This document shows, one piece after another, positions 8,249-18,093 of a DNA stretch of 57,874 nucleotides (the first letter of the stretch is position 1; every line of letters begins with the position of its first letter). The position numbers and the translations under genes were made by a program. The DNA lies in assembly GCA_018700525.1 (NCBI GenBank), contig JABITN010000216.1, positions 1 to 57,874 on the forward strand. Reading direction: 5' to 3'. The notes under the pieces are model-generated. The model saw nothing but the letters and a program-made list of their open reading frames with translations. It had not been told where the DNA came from and did not search any database. This DNA comes from Opitutales bacterium. GTDB taxonomy: Bacteria > Verrucomicrobiota > Verrucomicrobiia > Opitutales > Opitutaceae.

Positions 8249-11200
8249 CTACTGCAGTTCGCGAGGAAGAGCGGCTCCGGCGAGCTCCGTCTCAAATTCG
8301 GGTTTCGCCATTTCTGGCTCTCCTGACGCTCCTCCCCCTATTTCATCCGACACAATAAAGACAACCGGTACTAGTATAAGCACTACAAGGGACGAGGCCA
8401 GCGTTCCGAGACCAAGCGAAATAGCCATTGGCACCAGGAAGAGCGCTTGTTCGTTCGTTTCGAAAATCATGGGACCCAGTCCCAAGAAAGTGGTTACCGC
8501 AGTCAAAAAAATAGGGCGAAAACGTCGCTGAGCTGCTTGAATAATTGCCTCTCTCGAATTCAATCCTCTCAACAGGTAACGATTGCGCGTCATGGCTAAG
8601 ACAAAACCTCCATTTACGACCATCCCGCACAAAGCGATCATTCCGAGGACGCTGTAAATACTGAGATCGAAACCTAGAACGATGTGCCCCAGGACGGCCC
8701 CGGCCAAGCCCCACGGGATGGTCAAAAGCACAATGGTGGACTGAGAGTAGCTTCGCAAAAATGATGCCATAATGGCGAAGATTGCGAACAGCGACGCGGT
8801 TAATCCAATGCTCAAACTACTCGTCGCTTCGCGCTGATCCCGTTGCTCGCCCTCGAATGTGTAGCGCAACCCAGGATACCGACTCAACAATTCAGGCAAT
8901 TCTTTCTTCTCCATCACCGAAAGTACTTTATTACCATTTGTTACCGCGGCCACAACATTAGCCGTTACATTAACGACCCGCCCTCCATCCACGCGATCGA
9001 TACGAACCGGCGCAGTAGTCTCAATAATCTCTGCCGCTTGATTGATTGGAATCTCCGCCCCATTCGCGCCTTTAATCAAAAGCCCTTCCAAGGAGCTAAG
9101 CGATTTTCGATCCTTCTCCGGCAGACGCACCATAACGCGCAGTTCTTCGCGTTCACGTGGTTGCCTTAATGCCTCCGCCCCGTAGAAGGAGTTGCGAATC
9201 TGTTGCCCTAGATCGCGCGCGGTAATCCCCAGCGCTTGACCGGCAGGTTTAATCTCGAAACTGATTTGCGGCATTTCCTTGCCGAATCCTTTGCGAATAT
9301 CGGCGACCCCAGGATAAAGGGCCAGCATATCGCCCAATTCTTCAGAAGCCTGACGCAAGGTGTCGACATCGGGGTGAGCCAGTTGAATATAGATGGCCGC
9401 CTCGCCGCCCGGACCCGCAAGGTAATCGAAAAAGAGCGACTCCATATCCGGAATATCCGGGACCTCCTTACGCCAAAGATCGACGAATTCCGCTCCGGTT
9501 ATCTTACGCTGACTCTGCGGCACGAGTTTGATGGCTACATTCGCTCCATTCGTATTCCGACGCGCGACGGATACATTGAAATTACGTACGAACCCTTCTT
9601 CACCCGATTTTGCGATTGCTCGCTTAGCAGCATCTTCGATCATGAAAACAACTTCGCGCGTACGTTCTACGGGGGTGCCAGATGGCATTTCGAGTTCGCC
9701 TTGAATGTAGTCATTTTCGATCGTCGGATTGAAAGTGAAGTTCACTCTTCCGCTAAAGGTGTAGGCTACCAACACAAGTAGCGAAGATCCGAATACCGCT
9801 ATCGTTATATAGCGAAATTCTATACACCTCGCCAAAACGGGTTTATAGAAACGCTCCATCGCTCCATCCAGCTTGATGCGAAGCTTAGTCTGCGATTTAT
9901 CGAGTCGCGAGAAAATCGAATTTTTATTCGGATTCTTGCGAGCGAATGCCAAGTGAGACGGAAGGATCAAAAGAACTTCGACCAAGGAAACCGTAAAGAC
10001 CGCAATGATTACCGCAGGAAGCACATGCAGGAAACGACCGCTTTCGCCCGGGACGAAAAGCAACGGCAGGAATGCGATGATATTGGTACTGACCGCGAAC
10101 ACGACAGGAATGGTCATCTCCTTTACCCCGGCCACCGCAGCGTCCGAGCGCGACATGCCTTGCGTGATCTTATGGAAGATATCCTCTCCCACCACCACCG
10201 CGTCATCCACTACGATCCCTAGTGTCACGATGAACCCGAAAACGGAAATCATATTCACGCTGGCATCCATCAGCGGCAATAGAATGAGCGAACCCAGTAT
10301 TGAAACCGGAATCCCGATAGCCGTCCAAAAGGCAACTCGCAATTCGAGCAGGAGCCCAAGAGCCAAAAGCACAAGAATCAGACCCAAAGTTCCGTTGTAC
10401 CTCAGCAAGTCTATACGTTCCCGATAATCCTCCGTACGATCGTACCGCACTTCCACTTGAACCGATGGCGGCAAAGTCGGTCGAAGCTGTTCAATGTAAC
10501 GCTTAACCGCCTCGGCCACCTTGATCGGCGGCTGGTTTTCGGAAGCCGATACGGATATCGTCAACGTTGGCTTTCCATTGAAATACGATTCCCGTTTGGT
10601 CTCTTCGAACCCATCCTCGATCGTCGCAATATCGCCGAGCCTAATCTCTGCACCAGTATTGCTGCTCTTAATGGGGATGCCTTCGAACTCGCTCCCGAAA
10701 TAGCGCCGCTCGGTGGTCTTTAAAAGAATGTCCCCCCCTGCAGTCTTCATCGTTCCGGCTGGCACGTCTTGGGCCGACTGGTCGATAGCCCTAGCGATTT
10801 GCCCGAGGGTTAGGTCGAGCGAGCGCAGCTGCGTTTGAGACACTTCTACAGTGATCTCCGGACGGCGAGCTCCAGTGATTTCAACCAAGGCAATTTCCGG
10901 TTGAGCCAGCAATCCATCTTCCACCTGTTGCGCCAATTGATTCAGCGTGCGTTCGTCCACGTCACCGCAGACCGCTACGTAATTAACGCCACGACGGCGA
11001 CTCGTTCCGAGAGAGACGCGCGGCGGCTCTATCTCATCGGGAAACAAACTGATTCGAGCGACCGCTGCAGTGACTTCCTGTAAAGCTCTATTCCGGTCGA
11101 AGCTCGGCATTATTTCCACCGAAACGGACGCCCTCCCCTCCGATGCGGTAGACTCGATGCGGCGCGTAAGTTCCAAGCCACGCAACTCCGATTCGATTGG

Positions 11201-11431
11201 CAGTATGATGGACTGTTCAACCTCTTCCGGACTAGCCCCACGATACTGCATATCCACCTCGATCGTATCTATTTGAAAAAGCGGATAGATCTCCTGCTTA
11301 ATATTTCGGGCAACGGCGAAACCGACCACGACGACTGCGAGCATGAGTAAATTCGCCGCGACATGATTTCGGGCAAACCAGGCGATAAGCCCGGTCGAAG
11401 AAGAGGTGTCATTGTACGGGTTGCGTTCCAT
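8249..11431 (-). CDS. RND efflux pump, inner-membrane subunit (HAE-1/AcrB-like)
   Basis: A 1060-residue protein of the full length expected for AcrB-type resistance-nodulation-division pumps. TM1 is at about 28-40, followed by the large periplasmic porter domain with YRGASPEEVEQ (residues 63-73). The second membrane half begins near 345. The paired proton-relay aspartates of TM4 are Asp409-Asp410 (IVVDDAVVVGED), matching AcrB Asp407/408 closely. The internal duplication is visible (PWGLAGAVLG in the C-terminal half mirrors AIGIPVSILG). It exports small hydrophobic compounds using the proton gradient. The start lies 16 bases after the adaptor gene, giving a classical OMF-MFP-RND operon order. 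Substrate unknown. Confidence 0.95.
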   Translation of the reverse strand: MERNPYNDTSSSTGLIAWFARNHVAANLLMLAVVVVGFAVARNIKQEIYPLFQIDTIEVDMQYRGASPEEVEQSIILPIESELRGLELTRRIESTASEGRASVSVEIMPSFDRNRALQEVTAAVARISLFPDEIEPPRVSLGTSRRRGVNYVAVCGDVDERTLNQLAQQVEDGLLAQPEIALVEITGARRPEITVEVSQTQLRSLDLTLGQIARAIDQSAQDVPAGTMKTAGGDILLKTTERRYFGSEFEGIPIKSSNTGAEIRLGDIATIEDGFEETKRESYFNGKPTLTISVSASENQPPIKVAEAVKRYIEQLRPTLPPSVQVEVRYDRTEDYRERIDLLRYNGTLGLILVLLALGLLLELRVAFWTAIGIPVSILGSLILLPLMDASVNMISVFGFIVTLGIVVDDAVVVGEDIFHKITQGMSRSDAAVAGVKEMTIPVVFAVSTNIIAFLPLLFVPGESGRFLHVLPAVIIAVFTVSLVEVLLILPSHLAFARKNPNKNSIFSRLDKSQTKLRIKLDGAMERFYKPVLARCIEFRYITIAVFGSSLLVLVAYTFSGRVNFTFNPTIENDYIQGELEMPSGTPVERTREVVFMIEDAAKRAIAKSGEEGFVRNFNVSVARRNTNGANVAIKLVPQSQRKITGAEFVDLWRKEVPDIPDMESLFFDYLAGPGGEAAIYIQLAHPDVDTLRQASEELGDMLALYPGVADIRKGFGKEMPQISFEIKPAGQALGITARDLGQQIRNSFYGAEALRQPREREELRVMVRLPEKDRKSLSSLEGLLIKGANGAEIPINQAAEIIETTAPVRIDRVDGGRVVNVTANVVAAVTNGNKVLSVMEKKELPELLSRYPGLRYTFEGEQRDQREATSSLSIGLTASLFAIFAIMASFLRSYSQSTIVLLTIPWGLAGAVLGHIVLGFDLSIYSVLGMIALCGMVVNGGFVLAMTRNRYLLRGLNSREAIIQAAQRRFRPIFLTAVTTFLGLGPMIFETNEQALFLVPMAISLGLGTLASSLVVLILVPVVFIVSDEIGGGASGEPEMAKPEFETELAGAALPRELQ

Positions 11432-11447
11432 ATTACTTCTAACCTTT

Positions 11448-12656
11448 CTATTGAGTTGCCATCACCAGTTCGGGGTATGCGGTGGACGGCTGTGGGGCCA
11501 CTTTCATATCAGGTAGCGCTACACGTAAATCACTTACTATCAATTGGTCGCCTTTTTCCAGTTTATTCGAGATCAGCACCGTCTCTTTCTCTAGCCAAAG
11601 AACGTCTGCATCTACGATTTTCAGTAGATTATCCGGCCCTACGACCCAAATTTGATTTCCCTCACGCAAAGCCTCCCGAGGAATGCGCAATGTATTCTCC
11701 AAATCACCCGCATCCATCCTCACTTCTACATAGCTTCCCAAAAGCAACGGTAACTTGCTCCCAGACCGCTTGTTCAAACCCAGCGGATCTTCAACCGATA
11801 TCACAAGCCGAACCATTCGTCCCAAAGGGTCCAAATCGCTTAGCAAACGAATGACCTCTCCCTTCCAAGCAGTCGACTCGCCATTTCCCATATCCAAAAC
11901 CACTTGGGCTTCCGCTCCAGCCCGGTTCTCCTCAGGGAAGCGGATCCATTTCAAATCGGAAAACGGAATCGTCACTTGTATCCAAAATTCATCCGTCCCG
12001 ACCAATTCGCAAATCGTCGAGCTTGGACTAAGCAATTGACCGACTTCGACTGATTCTTCCACGACCATCGCATTGAACGGGGCCTTAATAATCGTGCGAG
12101 ACAACTGAAGCTCGGCAATTTCGATATCGTTCATCGCCTTCTCCATCAGAGCCTCCGCTTTCCGAAGGTGCGGTTCGCGCAGTACCAACGACCGATTCAC
12201 GTCGCCTATATCCAGGTCCGCCTGTAACTCGTCCCACTCGCGTTTAGCGATAACCTGACGGCCGCTTTCGACTTCGCGTTCGAAGCGAGATTGTTCCAAA
12301 TTCGAGCGAACCTCAGAGAGCGCTAGCTCGTAGTCCTTGGAGTCGATACGGATCATTTCATCGTTTTCCTTCACATGCCCGCCAATCGTAATCGCATCGC
12401 TCTGTCGTATCACCTGACCCGATACTTGCGGCCTAATAACGACCTTTCTCGATGGAACGACGCTCCCCAAGGCCGTAACCGCGACCGATCGTGTTTGCGG
12501 ATCCATCGGAATCACCTGAACGATTTTCGCCGAACTAGACTTCTCTTTCGGCATTATCTCAGGACCAGTGGACAGCAATACATAACTAGCCGCACCGCCA
12601 ACGACGAAAATCACTAAAATAATAAATAGAGTTCTGAATTTGGATTTTTTATTCAT
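11448..12656 (-). CDS. RND periplasmic adaptor (membrane fusion protein, HlyD/AcrA-like)
   Basis: A 402-residue protein with one N-terminal membrane anchor (residues 8-28). The lipoyl-like half IRPQVSGQV is near residue 73. A helical hairpin follows, rich in Glu/Arg (about 105-190), then the second lipoyl half TIIKAPFNAMVVE and the beta-barrel domain. It bridges the RND pump and the outer-membrane channel. Its start overlaps the end of the TolC-type gene by 8 bases and its stop is 16 bases before the pump, so all three are translated from one message. There is no lipobox, so the protein is held by its transmembrane anchor and not by a lipid. Confidence 0.93.
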   Translation of the reverse strand: MNKKSKFRTLFIILVIFVVGGAASYVLLSTGPEIMPKEKSSSAKIVQVIPMDPQTRSVAVTALGSVVPSRKVVIRPQVSGQVIRQSDAITIGGHVKENDEMIRIDSKDYELALSEVRSNLEQSRFEREVESGRQVIAKREWDELQADLDIGDVNRSLVLREPHLRKAEALMEKAMNDIEIAELQLSRTIIKAPFNAMVVEESVEVGQLLSPSSTICELVGTDEFWIQVTIPFSDLKWIRFPEENRAGAEAQVVLDMGNGESTAWKGEVIRLLSDLDPLGRMVRLVISVEDPLGLNKRSGSKLPLLLGSYVEVRMDAGDLENTLRIPREALREGNQIWVVGPDNLLKIVDADVLWLEKETVLISNKLEKGDQLIVSDLRVALPDMKVAPQPSTAYPELVMATQ

Positions 12657-14070
12657 TCAACGAAGAGAGTAAACCAGAAATATCGGGATTGAGGATAGGT
12701 CCGCCAAGAGCGCGATGCAACGCAACCCGAGCGCTCAAAACGCTACGGCGAGAACTAACAATATCGCGCTCTAAATTTTGCACAATATTTAGAGAAGTGA
12801 ATACCGGTAGATAATCGGTTAGCCCCTGACTGAAACGATTGCGAGATTCGGTGAGTAAACGTTGAGCTGAAAATAATTGCTGCTCGACCAATATCAACTG
12901 CTCTTGCTGTTTACGCTCCAGCAAGAGGGCCGATTCTACCTCGACCCAGGCTGACAGAAAATTATCCGTATAGCTCGCCAAAGCGCCTTCGAGCTCCGCT
13001 TTTCGTAGTCGAACCGCCGCGCGTCGCTCGCCCGCTGCAAACAAAGGCGCTGCCAAACCTGCGAATACAGATTTCATTTCATCCCCAAAACTCGGATCGC
13101 CCCGCCAATCAAGCGCTCCTCCGATTCGAAGCGTTGGCAACTGCTCCGTGACCGCTTCTCCAACTCGATAGTCAAGAGCGATAAGGCGTTGCCGAGCGGC
13201 ACGCAAATCAGGACGGCGTTGCAACAAAGAGGCTGGAATTCCAATGTCAGGCAAAGGCGGCAAAGAAACAAAATCCGAATTCAGGACCGAACTCTCAGAT
13301 CCCGGAGCTTTGCCGAGCAACGCATCCAAAGCGTATTCAGTTTGTCCGATACGCGCTTCTACATCCGGTACCCGAGCCTTGGTCTCATCAAGCTGCTCTC
13401 GTTGCTGAAGCACCGCCACAATTGACGATTGTCCCTGGCCAAATCGCAAGGTAGTCAACTTCAGAAGGGATACATTGATATCAAGCTGTTCATGGATAAC
13501 TTCAAGCCTGCGGCGCTGCTCTTTTATTTCAAAATAGCGTTCCGCGATAGCGCTGGAAAGCAGAAGTCGGGCATCCAGTAAGTCTTGATTCGAGGCCTCC
13601 AGCTCAAAGACCCGCGCCTTGCGAGCCGATGACAAACGTCCCCAAAGGTTCATCTCCCAGCGAAGCAAAAACCCAAGATCAGACGATTCCTGACGATCTT
13701 CCATATCCGGAGCGACCGTTTTTCCGTCCCAATTCAAATAGTACCCCGCATCGAGGTCGAGAGTCGGGTACAGGCGTGACCCCGCCTGGCGGGCCAAAGC
13801 GCTAGCCTGATCGATACGAGCCGCCACTTGTTGCAAAGAGAAATTAGCCTTAAGACCTTCCTCTATCAAAGCGCTCAACCCGGGATCTTCAAAGCTCTCC
13901 CACCATGACCGATTCCAGTCCCCATCGATAGCTATTTCGGATGGCGTTCCAGCAAACGACTCGCCGATTTCTACCCTAGGCATCGCAGCGGTTTCCTTGA
14001 CCCGATGAATCGCGCAGCCGCTAAGCGAAACCAATAGAGCCAATGCCAGTAGAGGTGGAATATGCATCAT
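12649..14070 (-). CDS. outer-membrane efflux lipoprotein (TolC/OprM/NodT type)
   Basis: A 473-residue protein and the first gene of the efflux operon. The signal peptide ends in a lipobox (LVSLSGC), which predicts a lipid-anchored OprM/NodT-type channel. Two internal repeats of long helices are visible, each with the family's RPDLRAA-like or QVAARIDQAS-like segments (LLQRRPDLRAARQRL near the middle). It forms the trimeric channel that takes substrates from the adaptor and pump to the outside. It overlaps the adaptor gene by 8 bases. The operon promoter should lie in 14071-14226; no convincing consensus was recognised there, and no dedicated regulator gene is adjacent. Confidence 0.93.
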   Translation of the reverse strand: MMHIPPLLALALLVSLSGCAIHRVKETAAMPRVEIGESFAGTPSEIAIDGDWNRSWWESFEDPGLSALIEEGLKANFSLQQVAARIDQASALARQAGSRLYPTLDLDAGYYLNWDGKTVAPDMEDRQESSDLGFLLRWEMNLWGRLSSARKARVFELEASNQDLLDARLLLSSAIAERYFEIKEQRRRLEVIHEQLDINVSLLKLTTLRFGQGQSSIVAVLQQREQLDETKARVPDVEARIGQTEYALDALLGKAPGSESSVLNSDFVSLPPLPDIGIPASLLQRRPDLRAARQRLIALDYRVGEAVTEQLPTLRIGGALDWRGDPSFGDEMKSVFAGLAAPLFAAGERRAAVRLRKAELEGALASYTDNFLSAWVEVESALLLERKQQEQLILVEQQLFSAQRLLTESRNRFSQGLTDYLPVFTSLNIVQNLERDIVSSRRSVLSARVALHRALGGPILNPDISGLLSSLNE

Positions 14071-14225
14071 TTTCAGGGGGAGTATGCTGAACGGGAATCA
14101 ATACGGTTTTCAGAACATTGCGAAATGAAAAACCGTCAAGGTAAACATGTTAGACGCCTGCGTATCGACACATCTTATCTAACCTCAATTCCTCTGAGAT
14201 TGGACAAAGTCGGGTGGCTTGCTGC

Positions 14226-14269
14226 AGGTCCGTAGCCCTGGCGAAAGCCTGTCCCGGGCAACCGGACCT
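14226..14269. terminator. long hairpin between the PQQ-propeller gene and the efflux operon
   Basis: AGGTCCG (14226-14232) pairs with CGGACCT (14263-14269), and GCCC/GGGC pairs again inside. The structure lies about 20 bases past the stop of the minus-strand propeller gene and can serve as its transcription end. No T-run follows, so it may instead be a REP-like element; the inner part (GTAGCCCTGGCGAAAGCCTG) has the look of a dispersed repeat. Confidence 0.4.
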
Positions 14270-14286
14270 TCCAAACCCGCTAACGC

Positions 14287-15585
14287 TCAGAAACAATCCA
14301 ACCGCGAACCCATTCTTACATACAGGCGATTATGGGCGACTGCAGGCGTCGCATCGCAAAACGTGACGTCCTCCGGGGGATTCAAACTCGAGGTTTTCAG
14401 GAGCTTGAATTCGTCCCCTGGCTCGACAATCCACATGTCGCCTTCGCGAGACAGACAGTAAAGTTTATCGCCTACAAGCACCGGCGAGGCATAAAAGTTC
14501 CCCAAGAGCTTACCCTTCCAATTTACGCTTCCGGTAGACGAATCGAGTGCCGAAAGGGTCCCTCCATCGTGCAAGGCATAAACGACATCCCCAACAACCG
14601 CAGGCGTTGGGACATAGGGGGCTCGGCTTTCCATCGACCAAATTTTCGCGGGTTCCGAAACGCGTTCGCCATTTGAAATTCGAGGCATTTGGGCCGCGAA
14701 ATAAACGCCATTCTTGTTTCCTGCGGCAATCAGGACGTCCCCCGTGGCCGGATCATCTTTCACTATTATCGGGGAAGTGATCGTTCGGTGATTGAATGCC
14801 TGCGGCAAACTCCAGTTCTCCTCGCCTGTTTCAAAATCGAAACCGACCAAGCCAATAAGCTCACCCGCAATAACGACCTCCTTGGCATCCGATCCTTTCA
14901 AGGCCCGAATCAGCGGAGCGGCGTACGAGGTTTTCGTCTTCACCGGATTGGGCCTACTCCACAAAAGCGATCCATCTGCTAGGCTATAGGCGACAATCGA
15001 ACCGCCGCCCATATGCATATTCCCCACAATCACTCGGTCATCGCTCGCGACCGGATTGAAGCTTACCCCATGCTGGCTATCGAACTGCCCCAAATCTTGC
15101 GTCCAAATAGCGTCTCCATCGTGCGAGTACGCGCTCACCATCGCATGAGCCGTAGAATCATCGTACCAGCCCAGAACAACCCGCGATTCCGTGACGCACG
15201 GCGTACCCGAAGCGAGATTGTTAAAATTGTGAAGATGGTAGCTTCCCGTCGAAATCTTCTGAGACCAAATCGACTTCCCCGATTTCGCATTCAGGCAAAC
15301 GAGCTCTACACTTCCTTCCTCCCTGTTTTCCGAAGTCACGAATAAGCGCTCCCCCCAAATGACAGGCGAGCTCGTGCCAGGACCTGGAAGGGCGACCGAC
15401 CAGCGCAAAGTCTCTTTGCCAAAAATTACCGGAATTTTTTGGGCCACTGCAATAGCCGTGCCATCATTTCCGCGGAATTGCTTCCACATTTCCGAGTCTT
15501 TCAGTGGCACGGCGAAGCCTAGAAATGCATTCAGGCTCCAAGTTAACGAAACTAGCAGTATCATTCTGAAAATCGACCAATTCAT
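14287..15585 (-). CDS. secreted PQQ-like beta-propeller protein
   Basis: A 432-residue protein with an N-terminal signal peptide of about 27 residues. The N-terminus WKQFRGNDGTAIA and the repeated blade motifs (SGKSIWSQK, DGDAIWTQD, TGEENWSLP, TGSVNWKGK) are those of the PQQ-like / BamB-like quinoprotein propellers abundant in Planctomycetes and Verrucomicrobia. These usually start with the WPQFRG-type signature. Cofactor binding is not shown. It may be a periplasmic scaffold or a degenerate alcohol-dehydrogenase-like protein. A paralogue with the same start signature lies at 51680-53008. It is monocistronic as far as the sequence shows. Confidence 0.82.
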   Translation of the reverse strand: MNWSIFRMILLVSLTWSLNAFLGFAVPLKDSEMWKQFRGNDGTAIAVAQKIPVIFGKETLRWSVALPGPGTSSPVIWGERLFVTSENREEGSVELVCLNAKSGKSIWSQKISTGSYHLHNFNNLASGTPCVTESRVVLGWYDDSTAHAMVSAYSHDGDAIWTQDLGQFDSQHGVSFNPVASDDRVIVGNMHMGGGSIVAYSLADGSLLWSRPNPVKTKTSYAAPLIRALKGSDAKEVVIAGELIGLVGFDFETGEENWSLPQAFNHRTITSPIIVKDDPATGDVLIAAGNKNGVYFAAQMPRISNGERVSEPAKIWSMESRAPYVPTPAVVGDVVYALHDGGTLSALDSSTGSVNWKGKLLGNFYASPVLVGDKLYCLSREGDMWIVEPGDEFKLLKTSSLNPPEDVTFCDATPAVAHNRLYVRMGSRLDCF

Positions 15586-15929
15586 CTATTAGGCATAGTA
15601 GGAGTTAGAAGTGAAAAGCAGAGCCTCTCAGAAAACAAGACCACACCAATTCCGATCCCCCAGACTGTCAAGATCTCGAAAACAACATTCGCTCTTCACC
15701 TCAACTTACAAAATATCAGTGTAATCGGTGGTTATAAAAACGTTTCCCCAATCCCCAAAACAAAACGCGTCCGGACGCCACATCCCATCTTGAGCATTAT
15801 TACATATCAATCTCGAAATAGACATATGAATGTAGTGGCTTTGCTTGGGACGACCGCGTATATTTCCCTTTACTGTTTATGCGATCGCCGCAAACGGTGC
15901 CCCTGCTATTATCCCACCCCCAAAGAACC
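15586..15929. other. 344-base divergent intergenic region
   Basis: This region lies between the divergent propeller (minus) and small lipoprotein (plus) genes. It is AT-rich in the middle and should contain the promoters of both, but I recognise no convincing -35/-10 pair, operator or RNA structure. The frame of the lipoprotein stays open for 51 bases upstream of its ATG but lacks signal-peptide character there. Confidence 0.4.
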
Positions 15930-16394
15930 ATGAAAACCTCATTCACTCTCTCGTACTTACTCCTCCCTCTCTGCATCGTAGGCTGCTCTTCTCTCGAAAC
16001 TCCCTCCGTTGCCAAAGTAGAGCAGGCAATTCAATCCATTCTCCAAACCCAAGTAGACGAATGGAATCGCGGCGACGTCCCCGCTTTCATGGAGACTTAC
16101 GCAAAGACCGATCAGCTGCGTTTCGCATCCGGCGATACGGCTCAGCGCGGATGGCAAACAACTCTCTTACGCTATCAAACCCGCTACCCCACCCCCGATT
16201 CCATGGGACGCCTAGCCTTCGAGGAACTCGAAATCAAAATCCTCTCCGACGAATGGGCTGAAGTCCACGGCCGTTATCGTTTATATCGGGTAGGCGACTA
16301 CGAAAATGCGACCGGACTGTTCACCTTGCTAATGCAATACACTCCCATCGGCTGGAAAATCCTCCACGACCATACCTCCGCGGCTACGAACTAA
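15930..16394 (+). CDS. small lipoprotein with DUF4440/SnoaL-like (NTF2 fold) domain
   Basis: A 154-residue protein from the ATG at 15930. An in-frame start at 15879 exists but would bury the signal peptide behind 17 residues. The signal peptide ends in a lipobox (LCIVGC), so the mature protein is lipid-anchored at its Cys. The rest (IQSILQTQVDEWNRGDVPAFMETY, then RYPTPDSMGRLAFEELEIKIL and RVGDYENATGLFTLLMQ) fits the DUF4440 / SnoaL-like cone fold of about 120 residues. These are ligand-binding or minor catalytic domains with no fixed function. It is convergent with the sulfatase on its right, with about 75 bases between them. Confidence 0.78.
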   Translation: MKTSFTLSYLLLPLCIVGCSSLETPSVAKVEQAIQSILQTQVDEWNRGDVPAFMETYAKTDQLRFASGDTAQRGWQTTLLRYQTRYPTPDSMGRLAFEELEIKILSDEWAEVHGRYRLYRVGDYENATGLFTLLMQYTPIGWKILHDHTSAATN

Positions 16395-16468
16395 TCGAAT
16401 CGACGCGAGTCCATCGCGTAGCAACACTCAATCCTTGGTGGGCTACGTTGCGAAGCGGCGTGGAATCA

Positions 16469-17881
16469 CTACAACTCCGCTCGTTCTTCCGAGAAGACGT
16501 TTCCTGTCGGTTCCTTAGGCAAGGTCACTTTCCAAGCCTCGATTTTCCGTAATAGGCGCTTCGCTACTTCCGGTTTCTTCGCCTTCAGGTCCCGCTTCTC
16601 GTTAACGTCTTTCGTTATATCGTAAAGCTCTACATGATTCGCTTCAGTGCTCGATACCAACTTCCAATTTTGATGTACGATAGCATAGGCCACCCAATGA
16701 TCCGGCTTCGAATTAGAAGCCGGCCATTTCGCTGCCGATTTCCAATAGAGCGGCGTTTCGCGCTTTTCAAACGACCTCCCCTTTAACGTAGCCAATTGGC
16801 TAACACCATCCGGTTTGTAAGTAGATGGCAATGACACGCCTGCTATCTCGCAGAAAGTCGGAAGCAAATCCACTCCCGACATCAAAGAACTATCATCAAT
16901 CGCCCCTGCGGCAACTTTGCCTGGCCAACGAACGATAAACGGCACTCCAATTCCACCCTCGAACAAGGCAGCCTTATAACCTTTACGTCCAGCAGTAATC
17001 CCCTTCGCACCCGCAATTCCCCATCCAGCACCAGTCGCTGTATCGTATTGTAAACCAAGCTCCGCATTCGGAGCTCCTCGGGCCGGGCCATTGTCGGAGC
17101 TAAAGACCACCAGCGTGTTATCCGCTATACCCAATCGGTCAAGCGTATCAAGCACCTCGCCAATCCGATCGTCCGCATGCGAGAGTACCGACGCATAAAT
17201 CCGATCCGTTTCGTTTTCCAAATGCCGAAAGCGCCACTCATACTTCGGGACCGTATGGAAAGGCGTATGCGGCTCATGCACCCACAGGTTAACGAAGAAA
17301 GGTTTTCCTCCCTTGACCGACTTTTCGATAAACGCATTTGTGTGCATAGAGTCTTCGTGCACCGGCATCTGCTCGCCCGCACAATTAAAGGCTCCGTATT
17401 CATCATACCCATACTCCGATGGAACCGGCGAATCGGGGATCATATCGTTCGCCAAATGCCATTTGCCAAAGTGAGCCGTCGCGTAGCCTGCGGTCTTCAA
17501 AAACTTGGGTAAAGTCGACACACCCGTATCCAACCAATCCGGCATATTGCGCTTCGCGTTGCTGGGCACCCAGGCAAAGTGACCATCGATATTGTATCGA
17601 GCCGGGAAATGCCCCGTCATAACCGCAGTCCGGCTTGGCGAGCAAACTCCGCTCGCTACGGTGAAACGATGAAAATCAGTACCTTCCTTCGCCAGTCGAT
17701 CGATGTTCGGCGTCTTAACGTAAGGGTGACCGTGGCAACTCAAGTCGCCCCAGCCCCAGTCATCGGCAAAAATGAAAAGAATATTCGGCTTCTCTTCTCC
17801 TCGCACAGAAGAAAATGCGAGTAGAGCACCGAGCAACAACGTTACTGATTTAAGGTTCAAATCCGTCTTAAAACGATTCAT
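16469..17881 (-). CDS. periplasmic sulfatase (S1 family)
   Basis: A complete 470-residue sulfatase with a signal peptide ending near SVRGEE. The metal-binding ADDWGWGD motif starts at residue 39. The maturation motif CSPSR begins with Cys80 and is followed by TAVMTG, so the Cys would be converted to formylglycine by a maturation enzyme that is not in this window. HFGKWHL, SSDNGP and a C-terminal NWKLV segment complete the family signature. It hydrolyses sulfate esters on sugars or aromatic compounds in the periplasm; its general look is close to the N-acetylgalactosamine-6-sulfatase/arylsulfatase-A-like branch, without proof of substrate. It is divergent from the broken sulfatase at 18094. 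Confidence 0.93.
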   Translation of the reverse strand: MNRFKTDLNLKSVTLLLGALLAFSSVRGEEKPNILFIFADDWGWGDLSCHGHPYVKTPNIDRLAKEGTDFHRFTVASGVCSPSRTAVMTGHFPARYNIDGHFAWVPSNAKRNMPDWLDTGVSTLPKFLKTAGYATAHFGKWHLANDMIPDSPVPSEYGYDEYGAFNCAGEQMPVHEDSMHTNAFIEKSVKGGKPFFVNLWVHEPHTPFHTVPKYEWRFRHLENETDRIYASVLSHADDRIGEVLDTLDRLGIADNTLVVFSSDNGPARGAPNAELGLQYDTATGAGWGIAGAKGITAGRKGYKAALFEGGIGVPFIVRWPGKVAAGAIDDSSLMSGVDLLPTFCEIAGVSLPSTYKPDGVSQLATLKGRSFEKRETPLYWKSAAKWPASNSKPDHWVAYAIVHQNWKLVSSTEANHVELYDITKDVNEKRDLKAKKPEVAKRLLRKIEAWKVTLPKEPTGNVFSEERAEL

Positions 17882-17990
17882 GGCAGTAGTAATATAAAAG
17901 GGGTAATTAATCAGAGATAATTACGATCTACAGGATTCGACAATACCCTTCCGCAAGCAATGACTATAATCAATAAAAGTTCCTTCGAAG

Positions 17991-18020
17991 ATCCCGTAAA
18001 TACAGGATGCCGTCACTCAC
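17991..18020. repeat. short hairpin repeat, copy 1
   Basis: ATCCCGTAAATACAGGATGC followed by CGTCACTCAC. It can fold into a short hairpin and closely resembles 39291-39320 (ATCCCGCATACACGGGATGC then TCGTCAATGA). The two copies suggest a dispersed small repeat. Here it lies between two divergent sulfatase genes. Confidence 0.4.
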
Positions 18021-18093
18021 CTCGACAAATAGGGATTTCCCTGAGAGAATTTTCGGAATCCTTCTTCAATTAAACGCTAACTCGTAAATTACG